Below, piece by piece: positions 55,082 through 64,000 of a stretch of DNA of 64,000 bases. Below the pieces are notes generated by a model, which made no database searches, was not told the DNA's origin, and was given only the letters and a program-made list of their open reading frames with translations. The position numbers and the translations under genes were made by a program. The DNA comes from Paraburkholderia ultramafica (lineage in GTDB: Bacteria; Pseudomonadota; Gammaproteobacteria; Burkholderiales; Burkholderiaceae). Location: NCBI RefSeq assembly GCF_902859915.1, contig NZ_CADIKK010000004.1:1-64000 (forward strand), given 5' to 3'. Numbering within the stretch: the first letter of the stretch is position 1; every line of letters begins with the position of its first letter.

Positions 55082-55714
55082 ATGAAGCAGCCTCACGCTT
55101 TCCTGCACCGTTGCCACGGCGCGATCAGCACTGAGGACCGGATGCGGATCTTCCGTCAAAAGCCGGTCACGATCTGGCTGACCGGTCTATCCGGAGCGGG
55201 CAAGTCGACAGTCGCATTCGAACTCGAAGAGCAACTTGTCGACTTAGGCCATGCGTGCTACGTGCTCGATGGGGACAACATCCGCCACGGCCTGGCTTGC
55301 GATCTTGGCTTCGACAGGAACGATCGGCGCGAAAATATACGCCGCGTAGCGCACGTCGCCCAATTGATGAATGACGCGGGCCTCATCGTCATCACAGCGC
55401 TGATCTCGCCGATGCGCGAAGACCGGGCGATGGCGCGCGAGATTATCGGGCGAGGCAAATTTATCGAGACCTATCTCTCCGCGCCAGTCGACACATGTGC
55501 GCGGCGCGATCCGAAAGGCCTCTATGCGAAAGCCCGGTCCGGCGAAATTGTTTCGTTTACCGGCGTGTCGGCACCCTATGAAGCGCCGCCCGATCCCGAA
55601 CTTCACATTGATACGGACACACTGACGGCGGAAGAAAGCGTGGCGCGCATCTTCGCCCACTTGCGCGAGAACTCGCTGGCGACGACCGGTCAGGGTCAGG
55701 AAGCCAGCGCGTAA
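55082..55714 (+). CDS. cysC: adenylylsulfate (APS) kinase
   Basis: 210 residues. P-loop WLTGLSGAGKSTVAFELE; YVLDGDNIRHGLACDLGFDR; RRENIRRVAHVAQLMNDAG; and SFTGVSAPYEAPPDPELHID are diagnostic of CysC. It makes PAPS, the sulfate donor, from APS. The N-terminal 20 residues before RIFRQKPVTIWLTG could be an extension or the result of a downstream start. Next to a sulfotransferase and without cysDN, it looks dedicated to feeding that enzyme rather than to sulfate assimilation. Followed by a long hairpin terminator. Confidence 0.95.
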   Translation: MKQPHAFLHRCHGAISTEDRMRIFRQKPVTIWLTGLSGAGKSTVAFELEEQLVDLGHACYVLDGDNIRHGLACDLGFDRNDRRENIRRVAHVAQLMNDAGLIVITALISPMREDRAMAREIIGRGKFIETYLSAPVDTCARRDPKGLYAKARSGEIVSFTGVSAPYEAPPDPELHIDTDTLTAEESVARIFAHLRENSLATTGQGQEASA

Positions 55715-55744
55715 TCCCGGTTCAGCGCCCTCTTCCACGGTCTG

Positions 55745-55790
55745 CCCCAAAAGAAAAGGGCCCGCATTTCTGCGGGCTTTTTCTTTTGGG
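55745..55790. terminator. long bidirectional terminator between cysC and groEL
   Basis: A long, almost perfect inverted repeat: the left arm CCCAAAAGAAAAGGGCCCGC is mirrored by GCGGGC, a run of T, and TTCTTTTGGG. A-rich and U-rich tracts on both sides let it stop cysC and groEL transcription. Confidence 0.88.
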
Positions 55791-55869
55791 AAGCACGCGT
55801 TGCGGCGTACTCCCCATGTGTTCCCAGCTGGGCCTCGTAACGAGGCCCAAGCCGGGACCGGACACGGAA

Positions 55870-57513
<1,644 letters not shown>

Positions 57514-57563
57514 CTAACTCCTTGAATTCTTTGGATATGACCGGGAAAGTAGCGGCTTTGCGC

Positions 57564-57854
57564 TTACTTCTGCACCACGGCCATGATGTCTTCTTCGCGC
57601 ATCACGAGCAGTTCGTTGCCGTCGACCTTGACGGTCTGGCCTGCGTACTTGCCGAACAGGACGCGGTCACCAACCTTCACGTCGAGCGCGATTGCTGCGC
57701 CCTTGTCGTCACGCTTGCCCGGGCCGACTGCGAGGATTTCGCCTTGATCCGGCTTTTCCGCTGCGGCTTCGGGGATCACGATGCCCGACGCGGTCTTGGT
57801 TTCTTGATCCAGACGTTTGACGATCACGCGATCATGCAAAGGACGAAGGTTCAT
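57564..57854 (-). CDS. groES: co-chaperonin GroES
   Basis: 96 residues from the ATG at 57854. [20 protein letters not shown], mobile loop [16 protein letters not shown] and [20 protein letters not shown] are typical. The lid of the GroEL chamber. First gene of groES-groL; 72 bases separate it from the CIRCE operator. Confidence 0.99.
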   Translation of the reverse strand: MNLRPLHDRVIVKRLDQETKTASGIVIPEAAAEKPDQGEILAVGPGKRDDKGAAIALDVKVGDRVLFGKYAGQTVKVDGNELLVMREEDIMAVVQK

Positions 57855-57926
57855 ACATACTCCTCTCTTGATTGAGACTGAAGAACGCTGAGAAAACCCG
57901 GCTGGCAGAGCCAACCGGCGAAGTTG

Positions 57927-57953
57927 TTAGCACTCTCGTGCAGCGAGTGCTAA
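57927..57953. promoter_or_regulatory. CIRCE operator (HrcA binding site)
   Basis: TTAGCACTC, nine spacer bases, then GAGTGCTAA: a perfect copy of the CIRCE inverted repeat. In the groES direction it starts at the edge of the -10 box, so HrcA binding would block transcription initiation; heat stress would relieve it. Confidence 0.97.
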
Positions 57954-57981
57954 TTATATGGACGGGTGGTGACAAATTCAA
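57953..57981 (-). promoter_or_regulatory. sigma-70 promoter of groES-groL
   Basis: Minus-strand TTGAAT (57981-57976), a 17-base spacer, and TATAAT (57958-57953). The -10 box shares its last base with the CIRCE element. Upstream, at 58009-58037, two TTCACTTA copies 21 bases apart flank the palindrome AAGTTGGAACTT. Confidence 0.85.
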
Positions 57982-58237
57982 GAAGGGGATGGCGCGCAAT
58001 TGTCGAGATTCACTTAAGTTGGAACTTTGTTCACTTAGGTTTGAATTCCCGACCTGCGTCTGGACACCGCGGGAGGCGCTCACCATCTTTAAAAAACAAT
58101 GACTTAGAGTTGAAACCGCTAAACGACAGGGTCGCGCGCGCCCCTACGTCCGTTGGCCGTTTCTGGCGACATTGCCTCACAAGACTGGGTGATCGACATG
58201 CGGACAAGGGTAAACCCCGGGGAGTCGACCATGCTTC

Positions 58238-58468
58238 TCAGTCCCGCTCTGGGAGGTCGAAAAACATGATACGGCCCGCAGCTGCGACCGTATCGCTCTC
58301 CACCTGCATCCGCTCCGGATTCAATTGCTCGATCAATTCATCACCGGGCAATGCGATAACGACAGCGTAAACGTAGTCGCCGTACAAGCCCGCGACCTCC
58401 ACCACTTCTTTCATAACGGCTTCGAACAAGTCGCCTGCTGCAACGAGTGCGGCCCACAGATTCAACAT
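58238..58468 (-). CDS. possible small protein, 76 residues
   Basis: Opens MLNLWAALVAAGDLFEAVM and continues with EVAGLYGDYVYAVVIALPGD and RIMFFDLPERD. Composition and hydrophobic pattern look protein-like, with a likely alpha/beta character. No good Shine-Dalgarno precedes the ATG. It lies alone between the groES promoter and the ligase-heptosyltransferase fusion. I do not recognise it. Confidence 0.4.
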   Translation of the reverse strand: MLNLWAALVAAGDLFEAVMKEVVEVAGLYGDYVYAVVIALPGDELIEQLNPERMQVESDTVAAAGRIMFFDLPERD

Positions 58469-58570
58469 GAATTCGGGCCGTGATTGCCGGCGGACCTAGG
58501 GCGTTGTAACGTGTGCATGGCACAATCTGCATGGGCTGCTGCTCCCCGCTAGACTTTAGGTTCCGACGTG

Positions 58571-60979
58571 ATGCGTACCAACCAACTATCAGCCTGTGTC
58601 GCTACCTTGGCTGTCGTCTTGTCGCCGGCTGTAATGCTGTCGATAAGAGGAGGCACCGGCTACTGCTTTTTCGTTATTTTCGCGCTCGCTCTGGCCTACC
58701 TTGTCAAAGCCGAGCATCGGCGTCGAGCGGCGGCGCTGTTTCGCGAGCACCGGCTCTTCGTGCTGGGTCTGATCGCCATGCCGGCGGCCATACTGTTCCA
58801 GATAGCCGTTTTTCGAAGCAGCACGTTCCCGGCGCTCGATCCATTCCTGCGGCTGGCTCTCGTTGTCCCGAGTTTTTTCTATCTGGGGTCGCTGGCGTGC
58901 CGGCAACTCCGCCTCGTGCAATGGGGATTTGTGGCGGGCGCGCTGGGCGCCGGCACATGGGCCATCTACGCGCACTTTCATCCAGCCGTCTGGGTCGATC
59001 CCAATCGCCTCGGCAATTCATTTATCAACCCGATTCCCTTCGGCGACACAGCATTGCTGCTCGGTTTCCTGTCGATTGTGTCGATTACGCGAGGCAAGCC
59101 CGCACGCATACTGGAGGTGGCGATCAAGATCGCGGCGTTTCTGCTCGGCGGGTATGCGTCGTATTTGTCGGGCTCGCGCGGGGGCTGGATTGCGGTGCCG
59201 CTGCTCGTATGGACAACCGTCGGCGGCCGGCACTGGCTGGCCGGCAGGCGGGCACGCATTACATTGGGCTGTGCGATCGTGGTGTTTTTGGTAGCACTCG
59301 GATCCACCAGCATTGTCCGCGAGCGGGTCGACGCGGTCGTGTCCGACGTCACGGAACTGCAGCAAGGCAACATCGACACTTCGGTTGGCCTGCGCCTTGA
59401 ATTGTGGCGCGCTTCGGCGCTCCTGTACTTGCGCCAACCGGCATTCGGCGTGGGGCGCGGCCGACTGGATGAGGCGCTGAACGAGCTTGCCCAACGCGCC
59501 GAGGCGCCGCGGTCGATCGTCAACTCAGGCGCACATAGCGATTTCTTTTCGACGCTTTCCCAAATGGGAACGGTCGGCGTGGCCGCACTGCTGCTTTTGT
59601 ACGTCGGGACCTTCACGCCGTTCTGGCGGAACAGGCTCAGCGCGGACGGCGAAATCGCTACCGCATCGTATCTGGGACTCGCCGTGGTTGGCAGTACGAT
59701 CATTTTCGGATTGACGATCGACGCGCTGACGCTTGTGATGAGCGCAGCCTTTTTTGCGCTGAATGTAGCGACGCTGCTGGCGTGGATCGAGGCGCGAAAG
59801 CGGGAAATCGGCGCGGTGGACAACTCAAATACGCTGAAGCTGGAACGGCCTCCGCGAACGATTCTCGTTGCCTGCCCACGTCGCATAGGCGATGTGTTGC
59901 TGGTGACGCCGCTTGTCCGGTCGATGAAGACGCAATGGCCCGAGGCCATGATCGATATGATCGTGTTTCGAGGCACAGAGGGGGCACTCGAGCACAACCC
60001 GGACCTGCGCCGCGTCATTTCTGTCGCTCAGCACGTCCCGCTGCGTGAGCGAATCGCCGACGCGGCGCGGATCTGGAGGCGTTACGATCTTGCCTGCGCA
60101 GCCACCGACTCCGATCGCGCACTGATTTACACGTGGCTTGCCGGCCGCAAGCGGATCGGGCTCGTCAATGCCGATCGTGTGAAGTGGTTTGCCCGCGTCA
60201 TGCTTCACCGTATCGCGCTCGATCGGCAACTACAGGCACACGTGGTGTCGAACACCCTCGAACTGGCGCGGCTAGTGGGTGTGACGCCGCGCGGGGAGGT
60301 GGTCGCACCGGGCATCGGTCCCGATCCCGAGCGCAGAGTTCAGTTCGAGGCACGGTTCAATGCGCCGCCCGCCGTGCTGCCGGGGCAGCCCATGGCCGTG
60401 CTGCACCTGCGCCCCATGCACAAATATAAACAATGGACCGTCGATGACTGGGCCGCAACGATCCGCTGGCTGCGCGCACACGGCTTTGCCGTCGCGCTGT
60501 GCGGAGGACCGGTGCAGGCCGAGCGCGCGTATGCCGGGCAGGTGGTCGTGACGGCTGGCGAGCCGGTCCTGAATCTTGTCGGTGAGCTGACGCTCGGCGA
60601 AACGGCGGAAATGATCCGGCGCGCGAAGATCTTCATTGGTCCCGATACGGGTACCACGCACGTTGCTGCCGCATGCGGCACGTTGACGATCGCACTGTTC
60701 GGCCCAACGGACCCAGTTCGCTGGGGGCCGTGGCCATGCAACTGGCCGGTGGGTGAGCAACCATGGGCTCGACGCGGCTCAGGCCTGCACGGCAACGTCT
60801 ACCTGTTGCAGGGGGAGAGCAACTGCGTTCCGTGCCGGCAGGAAGGGTGCGGCCGGCATACGGAAAGCACCAGCGATTGTCTGACCGGCCTGCCGGCAAG
60901 CCGCGTGATTGCCGTCGCTGCGCTACTGCTTGGTATTCAGGCGCCGACCCAGGCTAAGATTGTCGACATCAGCCGATAG
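58571..60979 (+). CDS. fusion of O-antigen-ligase-like membrane domain and GT9 heptosyltransferase-like domain
   Basis: 802 residues from the ATG at 58571; the GTG one codon earlier is an alternative. Residues 1-410 have about ten or more membrane helices with the Wzy_C/WaaL pattern: LSGSRGGWIAVPLLVW near residue 200 and GAHSDFFSTLSQMGTVGVA near 320, the periplasmic His-containing loop. Residues 425-800 form a GT9 domain: TILVACPRRIGDVLLVTPLV at the start, LHLRPMHKYKQWTVDDW, and IGPDTGTTHVAAACGTLTIALFG split across two strands. The two functions are normally on separate proteins acting on opposite membrane faces. The frame is continuous, so this is a true fusion unless a sequence error joined them. 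Confidence 0.85.
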   Translation: MRTNQLSACVATLAVVLSPAVMLSIRGGTGYCFFVIFALALAYLVKAEHRRRAAALFREHRLFVLGLIAMPAAILFQIAVFRSSTFPALDPFLRLALVVPSFFYLGSLACRQLRLVQWGFVAGALGAGTWAIYAHFHPAVWVDPNRLGNSFINPIPFGDTALLLGFLSIVSITRGKPARILEVAIKIAAFLLGGYASYLSGSRGGWIAVPLLVWTTVGGRHWLAGRRARITLGCAIVVFLVALGSTSIVRERVDAVVSDVTELQQGNIDTSVGLRLELWRASALLYLRQPAFGVGRGRLDEALNELAQRAEAPRSIVNSGAHSDFFSTLSQMGTVGVAALLLLYVGTFTPFWRNRLSADGEIATASYLGLAVVGSTIIFGLTIDALTLVMSAAFFALNVATLLAWIEARKREIGAVDNSNTLKLERPPRTILVACPRRIGDVLLVTPLVRSMKTQWPEAMIDMIVFRGTEGALEHNPDLRRVISVAQHVPLRERIADAARIWRRYDLACAATDSDRALIYTWLAGRKRIGLVNADRVKWFARVMLHRIALDRQLQAHVVSNTLELARLVGVTPRGEVVAPGIGPDPERRVQFEARFNAPPAVLPGQPMAVLHLRPMHKYKQWTVDDWAATIRWLRAHGFAVALCGGPVQAERAYAGQVVVTAGEPVLNLVGELTLGETAEMIRRAKIFIGPDTGTTHVAAACGTLTIALFGPTDPVRWGPWPCNWPVGEQPWARRGSGLHGNVYLLQGESNCVPCRQEGCGRHTESTSDCLTGLPASRVIAVAALLLGIQAPTQAKIVDISR

Positions 60980-61566
60980 AGACGCCAGGTGGGCGTTGGC
61001 TGAATGGCCCCGCAAATCGCGGCGGCTTCAGCCTTTCCACGGGAAACCCTTAACCTGTTCCGCATGGCGCCTGAGGTCTCATGCGAAAGGCAACCAAACC
61101 GAAGTGGCATTTGCCCGCCTCACTTTTGCGCCGGTGTCCGCAGCGAATTATCCGTCATCCACGTGAGCCGTTCGCAATTCACTTTGACCCGCGCCGCGAA
61201 TTCCGTGGGGTCGCGATCGTGTAACGCGCTCATCTGGCTATTATCTAACGACAAGCACTCTATAGCAGTACTGCTCGTTTTTCATCTTCGCCTCCTGACG
61301 GTCCACCAGAGTGCCCAGGGATTCCCCCAAGCTTTTGCGCCGTTCTCCGCGGTCCTGCATTAAAGTGTCTTGATTAGACAGCAGGATGGCGTTTTCGCGC
61401 GCTATCCGAGTCCTTGCTTCGACAATACGCGGTGTTACGCTCGGGAAAGCAGCCTTCGCGGCAGTGAGCCGCCGCCGTTCAGCGGCAGAATCAACAGCCA
61501 ACAGAACATGTCGCGATGCGCAATGGCCAGTGAAAAAGGCGAAACATCGCTGCGGGAGCGACCGCG
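60980..61566. other. 587-base region without a supported gene
   Basis: It lies between two plus-strand genes. A 12-base perfect palindrome AGCAGTACTGCT occurs at 61264-61275 in an AT-richer stretch with ATTATCTAACGACAAGCACTC before it. An 86-residue minus-strand frame at 61501-61241 exists but lacks a ribosome site. Nothing else is convincing. Confidence 0.4.
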
Positions 61567-62139
61567 ATGGAATTTAAAAAATATACCGTACTGACGCTAT
61601 TGGTGTGCAGCAGCGCTGCCCTCGCATGGCAGCCGCTCACCTATCCAATCCGAAGTCAAAGCCCTTACGAGCGCAGCGTCGACACCGCCATGTGCTACGC
61701 GGCGGCGAACAAGACAGGGGTTAGCATCACCCGCGAAGCGCAGATTCCGCCGCGCAAACCACCTCCCACCAAAGCCTCGTCGACCGGCGTACCGTCGCGA
61801 CCGCCATTGCCGCCCAGCACCTTCTCGGCTGTGCCGATGAGCGCGAGCATGCCGGCCGCCGCGACCGAGCCCGGCGCAAGCGCGCCGGTGGCGACCGCGG
61901 CCACGGCCACGGGTGCTTCGGCGGCGAAACCGGCGAGCGCGGCCACGGCCGCCACCGCGGCATCGGTGACCAGCGCGGAGCTCGGCGCATCGGGTGCGGA
62001 AGTGGCCAACTCGTCACAGACGAGCGCGGCGTCCGGCGTGAAGCTGCCACCGCTGCCGGCGCCCGAGCCGCCGATGACACGGTATTGGGCCGCGTATGGC
62101 GCGTGCATGCAGGCGCGGGGTTACGTCGTCGTACAGTAA
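61567..62139 (+). CDS. exported Ala/Pro-rich protein of unknown function
   Basis: 190 residues. A clear signal peptide (MEFKKYTVLTLLVCSSAALA, cut after ALA) is followed by WQPLTYPIRSQSPYERSVDTA and a Cys (MCYAAAN). Residues 60-165 are an Ala/Pro/Ser/Thr-rich linker, and the C-terminus ends TRYWAAYGACMQARGYVVVQ with a second Cys. Two conserved-looking cysteines around a disordered linker suggest a periplasmic protein with a disulfide, perhaps in outer-membrane biogenesis. Not recognised further. It may be co-transcribed with the next gene, 82 bases downstream. Confidence 0.7.
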   Translation: MEFKKYTVLTLLVCSSAALAWQPLTYPIRSQSPYERSVDTAMCYAAANKTGVSITREAQIPPRKPPPTKASSTGVPSRPPLPPSTFSAVPMSASMPAAATEPGASAPVATAATATGASAAKPASAATAATAASVTSAELGASGAEVANSSQTSAASGVKLPPLPAPEPPMTRYWAAYGACMQARGYVVVQ

Positions 62140-62221
62140 CCCCCGCGCTTGCAAGCCTCATTGCCGTGCCTTGTTCTTTTGATTGTGGCGTCGGCACTCG
62201 ACGCCCGTTAGCGACCTGGCC

Positions 62222-63691
62222 ATGCTTAGCGACACGACTTCCGATCAGCAAGATTCCCGACGATGCGAACACTGCGGTGCGCCGCTAGCCGGCCGCTTCT
62301 CGCCTTGTCCTTCGTGCCGTATGTTCCCAGCCGATACGTTCGGCGCGCGCCCCGCGCCGTCGCGGGGTCTGCCGGTCCCACTGAACAATCTCCAGTCGAT
62401 GCTGCCCGCCAGACTGCCGGCGCGCAGGATCTGGAGCCCGTCGTCGCGCGCGCTGGTCAATCGCTACGATGTGATCGAAGAGCCCGTGGCCGCGACGAGC
62501 GTCTATCAGCGGCTGCGCCGACCCATCGCGCTGGGGGCGTCGGTGCTGGTGGTGGCATCCGTCGTCTATCTCGGCTTCATCCATCGCAACGATTTGCGCG
62601 TCGGCACACCTATCGCGGTATCCGGCAAGGTGCAGACGCAGAACGGCAAGCCGTCCATTGCCGTGGTCCAGAAGCCCGCCACGGTCGTCGCACAGCGACC
62701 GTCGAGTGTTGTCGTCCAGCGGCCGTCGAACGTCGTTGCGCAGCGGCCGTCGAACGTCGTTGCGCAACAGCCGTCGAACGCCGTCGCCCAGCGGCCGTCG
62801 AACATCGTTGCCCAGTTGCCGTCGAGCTTCGTCGCGCAACAGCCGTCGAACGTCGTCGCCCAGCAGCCGTCGAGCGCCGCCGCCCAGCGACCGTCGAACG
62901 TCGCCGCGCAGAGACCGTCGAACATCGTTGCCCAGATGCCGTCGAGCTTCGTCGCCCAGCAGCCGTCGAGCGCCGCCGTCCAGCGACCGTCGAACGTCGC
63001 CGCACAGCAACCGTCGAACGTCGTCGCGCAGAGACCGTCGAACATCGTTGCCCAGCTGCCGTCGAGCGTCGTCGCCCAGCAACCGTCGAGCGTCGTCGTC
63101 CAGAGACCATCGAGCGTCGTCGCCCAGCGACCATCGAACGTCGTCGCCCAGCAGCCGTCGAACGTCCCTGCCCAGCGCCCCACGCCCGTGCGTTCCCCGG
63201 CAGTTGCACCGCCGGCCGCAGCGCCACCCGCGCAGGGCCGCGTCGCGCAGGCGGCGCCCGATGCCAGGCGCGCCGCCAGCAGCCGACCAGCCAACCCGGC
63301 GGACAAACTGCGCGCGGATGTGTCGAGGCATCTGCGCGCCGCGCGCGCCAACCTGCAAGAGAACAATCTGGCAGCGACGAAAACGCGCCTCGCCGCGGCC
63401 ATCGCCGTACAGCCGGATAACCGCGACGCACTGCGTATGCGTTCCACGGTGAGCACTCGCGAACAGCAGCGCGACGCGCTACTCAGCCTCGCGCGCGGCT
63501 GCGGATATATCGGGCGTTGGACATGCGTGTCGCGCAACGCCAGCACCGCGCTGGAGATCGATGCGAGCAGCAAGGAGGCACAGCGTCTCGTGACACTTGC
63601 GACGCGCGAATCCGAACTGCAGATCGCACCGCCGCTAGAGACTCCGTCCGAACCAGTGCCCGACCCGCGCGATGTGATCACGCATCATTGA
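62222..63691 (+). CDS. zinc-ribbon membrane protein with octapeptide repeats and helical C-terminal domain
   Basis: 489 residues from the ATG at 62222. A treble-clef/zinc-ribbon lies near the N-terminus (RRCEHCGAPLAG and SPCPSCRMF, CxxC-x11-CxxC). One membrane helix follows around ALGASVLVVASVVYLGFIH. Then 21 octapeptides of type QRPSNVVA make a long Pro/Ser/Gln-rich linker, likely periplasmic. The C-terminal part (SRHLRAARANLQENNLAAT, ARGCGYIGRWTCVSRNAST) looks like TPR-type helices with two cysteines. The plan is of a spacer-mounted binding domain anchored in the inner membrane. Function unknown. Confidence 0.7.
   Translation: MLSDTTSDQQDSRRCEHCGAPLAGRFSPCPSCRMFPADTFGARPAPSRGLPVPLNNLQSMLPARLPARRIWSPSSRALVNRYDVIEEPVAATSVYQRLRRPIALGASVLVVASVVYLGFIHRNDLRVGTPIAVSGKVQTQNGKPSIAVVQKPATVVAQRPSSVVVQRPSNVVAQRPSNVVAQQPSNAVAQRPSNIVAQLPSSFVAQQPSNVVAQQPSSAAAQRPSNVAAQRPSNIVAQMPSSFVAQQPSSAAVQRPSNVAAQQPSNVVAQRPSNIVAQLPSSVVAQQPSSVVVQRPSSVVAQRPSNVVAQQPSNVPAQRPTPVRSPAVAPPAAAPPAQGRVAQAAPDARRAASSRPANPADKLRADVSRHLRAARANLQENNLAATKTRLAAAIAVQPDNRDALRMRSTVSTREQQRDALLSLARGCGYIGRWTCVSRNASTALEIDASSKEAQRLVTLATRESELQIAPPLETPSEPVPDPRDVITHH
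62669..63190. repeat. 24-base coding tandem repeat, 21 full copies plus a partial
   Basis: Each unit encodes eight residues of the form Q-(R/Q/L/M)-P-S-(N/S)-(V/I/F/A)-V-A. Units are similar but not identical, and larger blocks recur, for example the IVAQLPSSFVAQQPS order appears again as IVAQMPSSFVAQQPS. The length is a multiple of three, so copy changes stay in frame. This is a coding minisatellite, not a CRISPR array: there are no unique spacers. Confidence 0.9.
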
Positions 63692-63770
63692 TGGCCCGTC
63701 GACCAGTATCGACCATCCGCGCGCGCAACACGCGGCCACACGCTTCGCCGCTCAACGCCCGCCAGATCTG

Positions 63771-64000
63771 CTATCGCGCCGCGATGGCGAGACTCACCTG
63801 ATGCGCGATCGCCCGGTAACGGGCAGCGGTGTCCCTGAGCGTGAGACCGGCGAGCGAGCGTTGCGCCCGTGCCTGCCCCAACGCGGCGACCACGGCATCC
63901 GCATAGCACTGCACGTTGTCGGTATCGACCAGTTGGACGCCTGGAAATCCGTTCGCGAAAGCAAACGCCGGAATCTTGCTCGCCACGATCGGCACGCCGG
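63771..64000 (-). CDS. glycosyltransferase C-terminal fragment (group 1), cut by window edge
   Basis: The frame runs off the right edge. The visible C-terminus reads G-VPIVASKIPAFAFANG and LVDTDNVQCYADAVVAALGQA, which matches the end of a GT-B donor domain (GxPxVAS, then the helix that closes the fold). It ends with a stop at 63771. It converges on the zinc-ribbon gene with 79 bases between. Family assignment is limited by the missing upstream part. Confidence 0.7.
   Translation of the reverse strand, partial: GVPIVASKIPAFAFANGFPGVQLVDTDNVQCYADAVVAALGQARAQRSLAGLTLRDTAARYRAIAHQVSLAIAAR

Noticed and set aside
61241..61501. 86-codon minus-strand open frame
   Set aside because: No ribosome site and a shadow-like Arg/Ala composition; kept only as part of the gene-free region description.
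62669..63190. Possible CRISPR array from the regular 24-base periodicity
   Set aside because: Units are contiguous with no unique spacers and they encode a regular octapeptide in frame, so this is a coding minisatellite.

Overview
The window is a high-GC beta-proteobacterial chromosome segment, most likely Paraburkholderia or a close relative. The main clue is a housekeeping block in a familiar Burkholderiaceae order: yqgE, ruvX, pyrR, pyrB, a PyrC-like gene and plsC on one strand, then rubredoxin, thiD and groES-groEL. Nearly everything else is surface-polysaccharide biosynthesis, export or modification. I could not run any search, so every family call comes from motifs and gene order read in the sequence.

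Region 1 (1-1850): a methyl-accepting chemotaxis protein gene on the minus strand, broken twice. A 14-copy octanucleotide tandem repeat shifts the frame, and foreign sequence replaces the normal 3' end near the window edge.
Region 2 (1850-6976): two membrane glycosyl-1-phosphate transferases of the MraY/WecA/WbpL family, a WbpM-type nucleotide-sugar dehydratase and an NAD-dependent epimerase. Together these form the initiation module for a lipid-linked glycan.
Region 3 (7736-15378): a plus-strand run of four glycosyltransferase genes with overlapping ends. One encodes about 1133 residues whose N-terminal two thirds is an array of about ten 70-residue repeats.
Region 4 (15453-24101): a minus-strand set (unknown protein, histidine phosphatase, two glycosyltransferases), a plus-strand methyltransferase, and a 1061-residue polytopic membrane protein.
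Region 5 (24152-29144): a tightly overlapping minus-strand operon with a GtrB-like GT2, FAD oxidoreductase, SDR protein, TIM-barrel isomerase, four-helix EamA protein and second GT2. With the 1061-residue protein it resembles a polyprenyl-phosphate-sugar glycan modification system.
Region 6 (29466-44149): the export and precursor core: two glycosyltransferases, UDP-GlcNAc 2-epimerase, a deacetylase-like protein, a CapK/PaaK-like adenylate-forming protein, the Wzt/Wzm ABC exporter, ManC, rmlDCAB and an Rmd-like reductase.
Region 7 (44352-57854): apaH, plsC and the pyrimidine block, a protein with a degenerate Hpt-like segment, rubredoxin and thiD. A sulfotransferase plus APS kinase cassette sits between two terminators, followed by groEL-groES under a CIRCE operator.
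Region 8 (58238-64000): an 803-residue fusion of an O-antigen-ligase-like membrane domain and a GT9 heptosyltransferase-like domain, a secreted Ala/Pro-rich protein, a zinc-ribbon membrane protein with 21 octapeptide repeats, and the C-terminus of another glycosyltransferase.

Taken together, the genes supply dTDP-L-rhamnose (RmlABCD), GDP-mannose (ManC), probably GDP-rhamnose (Rmd, if a GMD exists elsewhere) and UDP-ManNAc (WecB). Several glycosyltransferases build the chain, the ABC transporter exports it, and methyl transfer, deacetylation, sulfation and Gtr-like side-branching may modify it.
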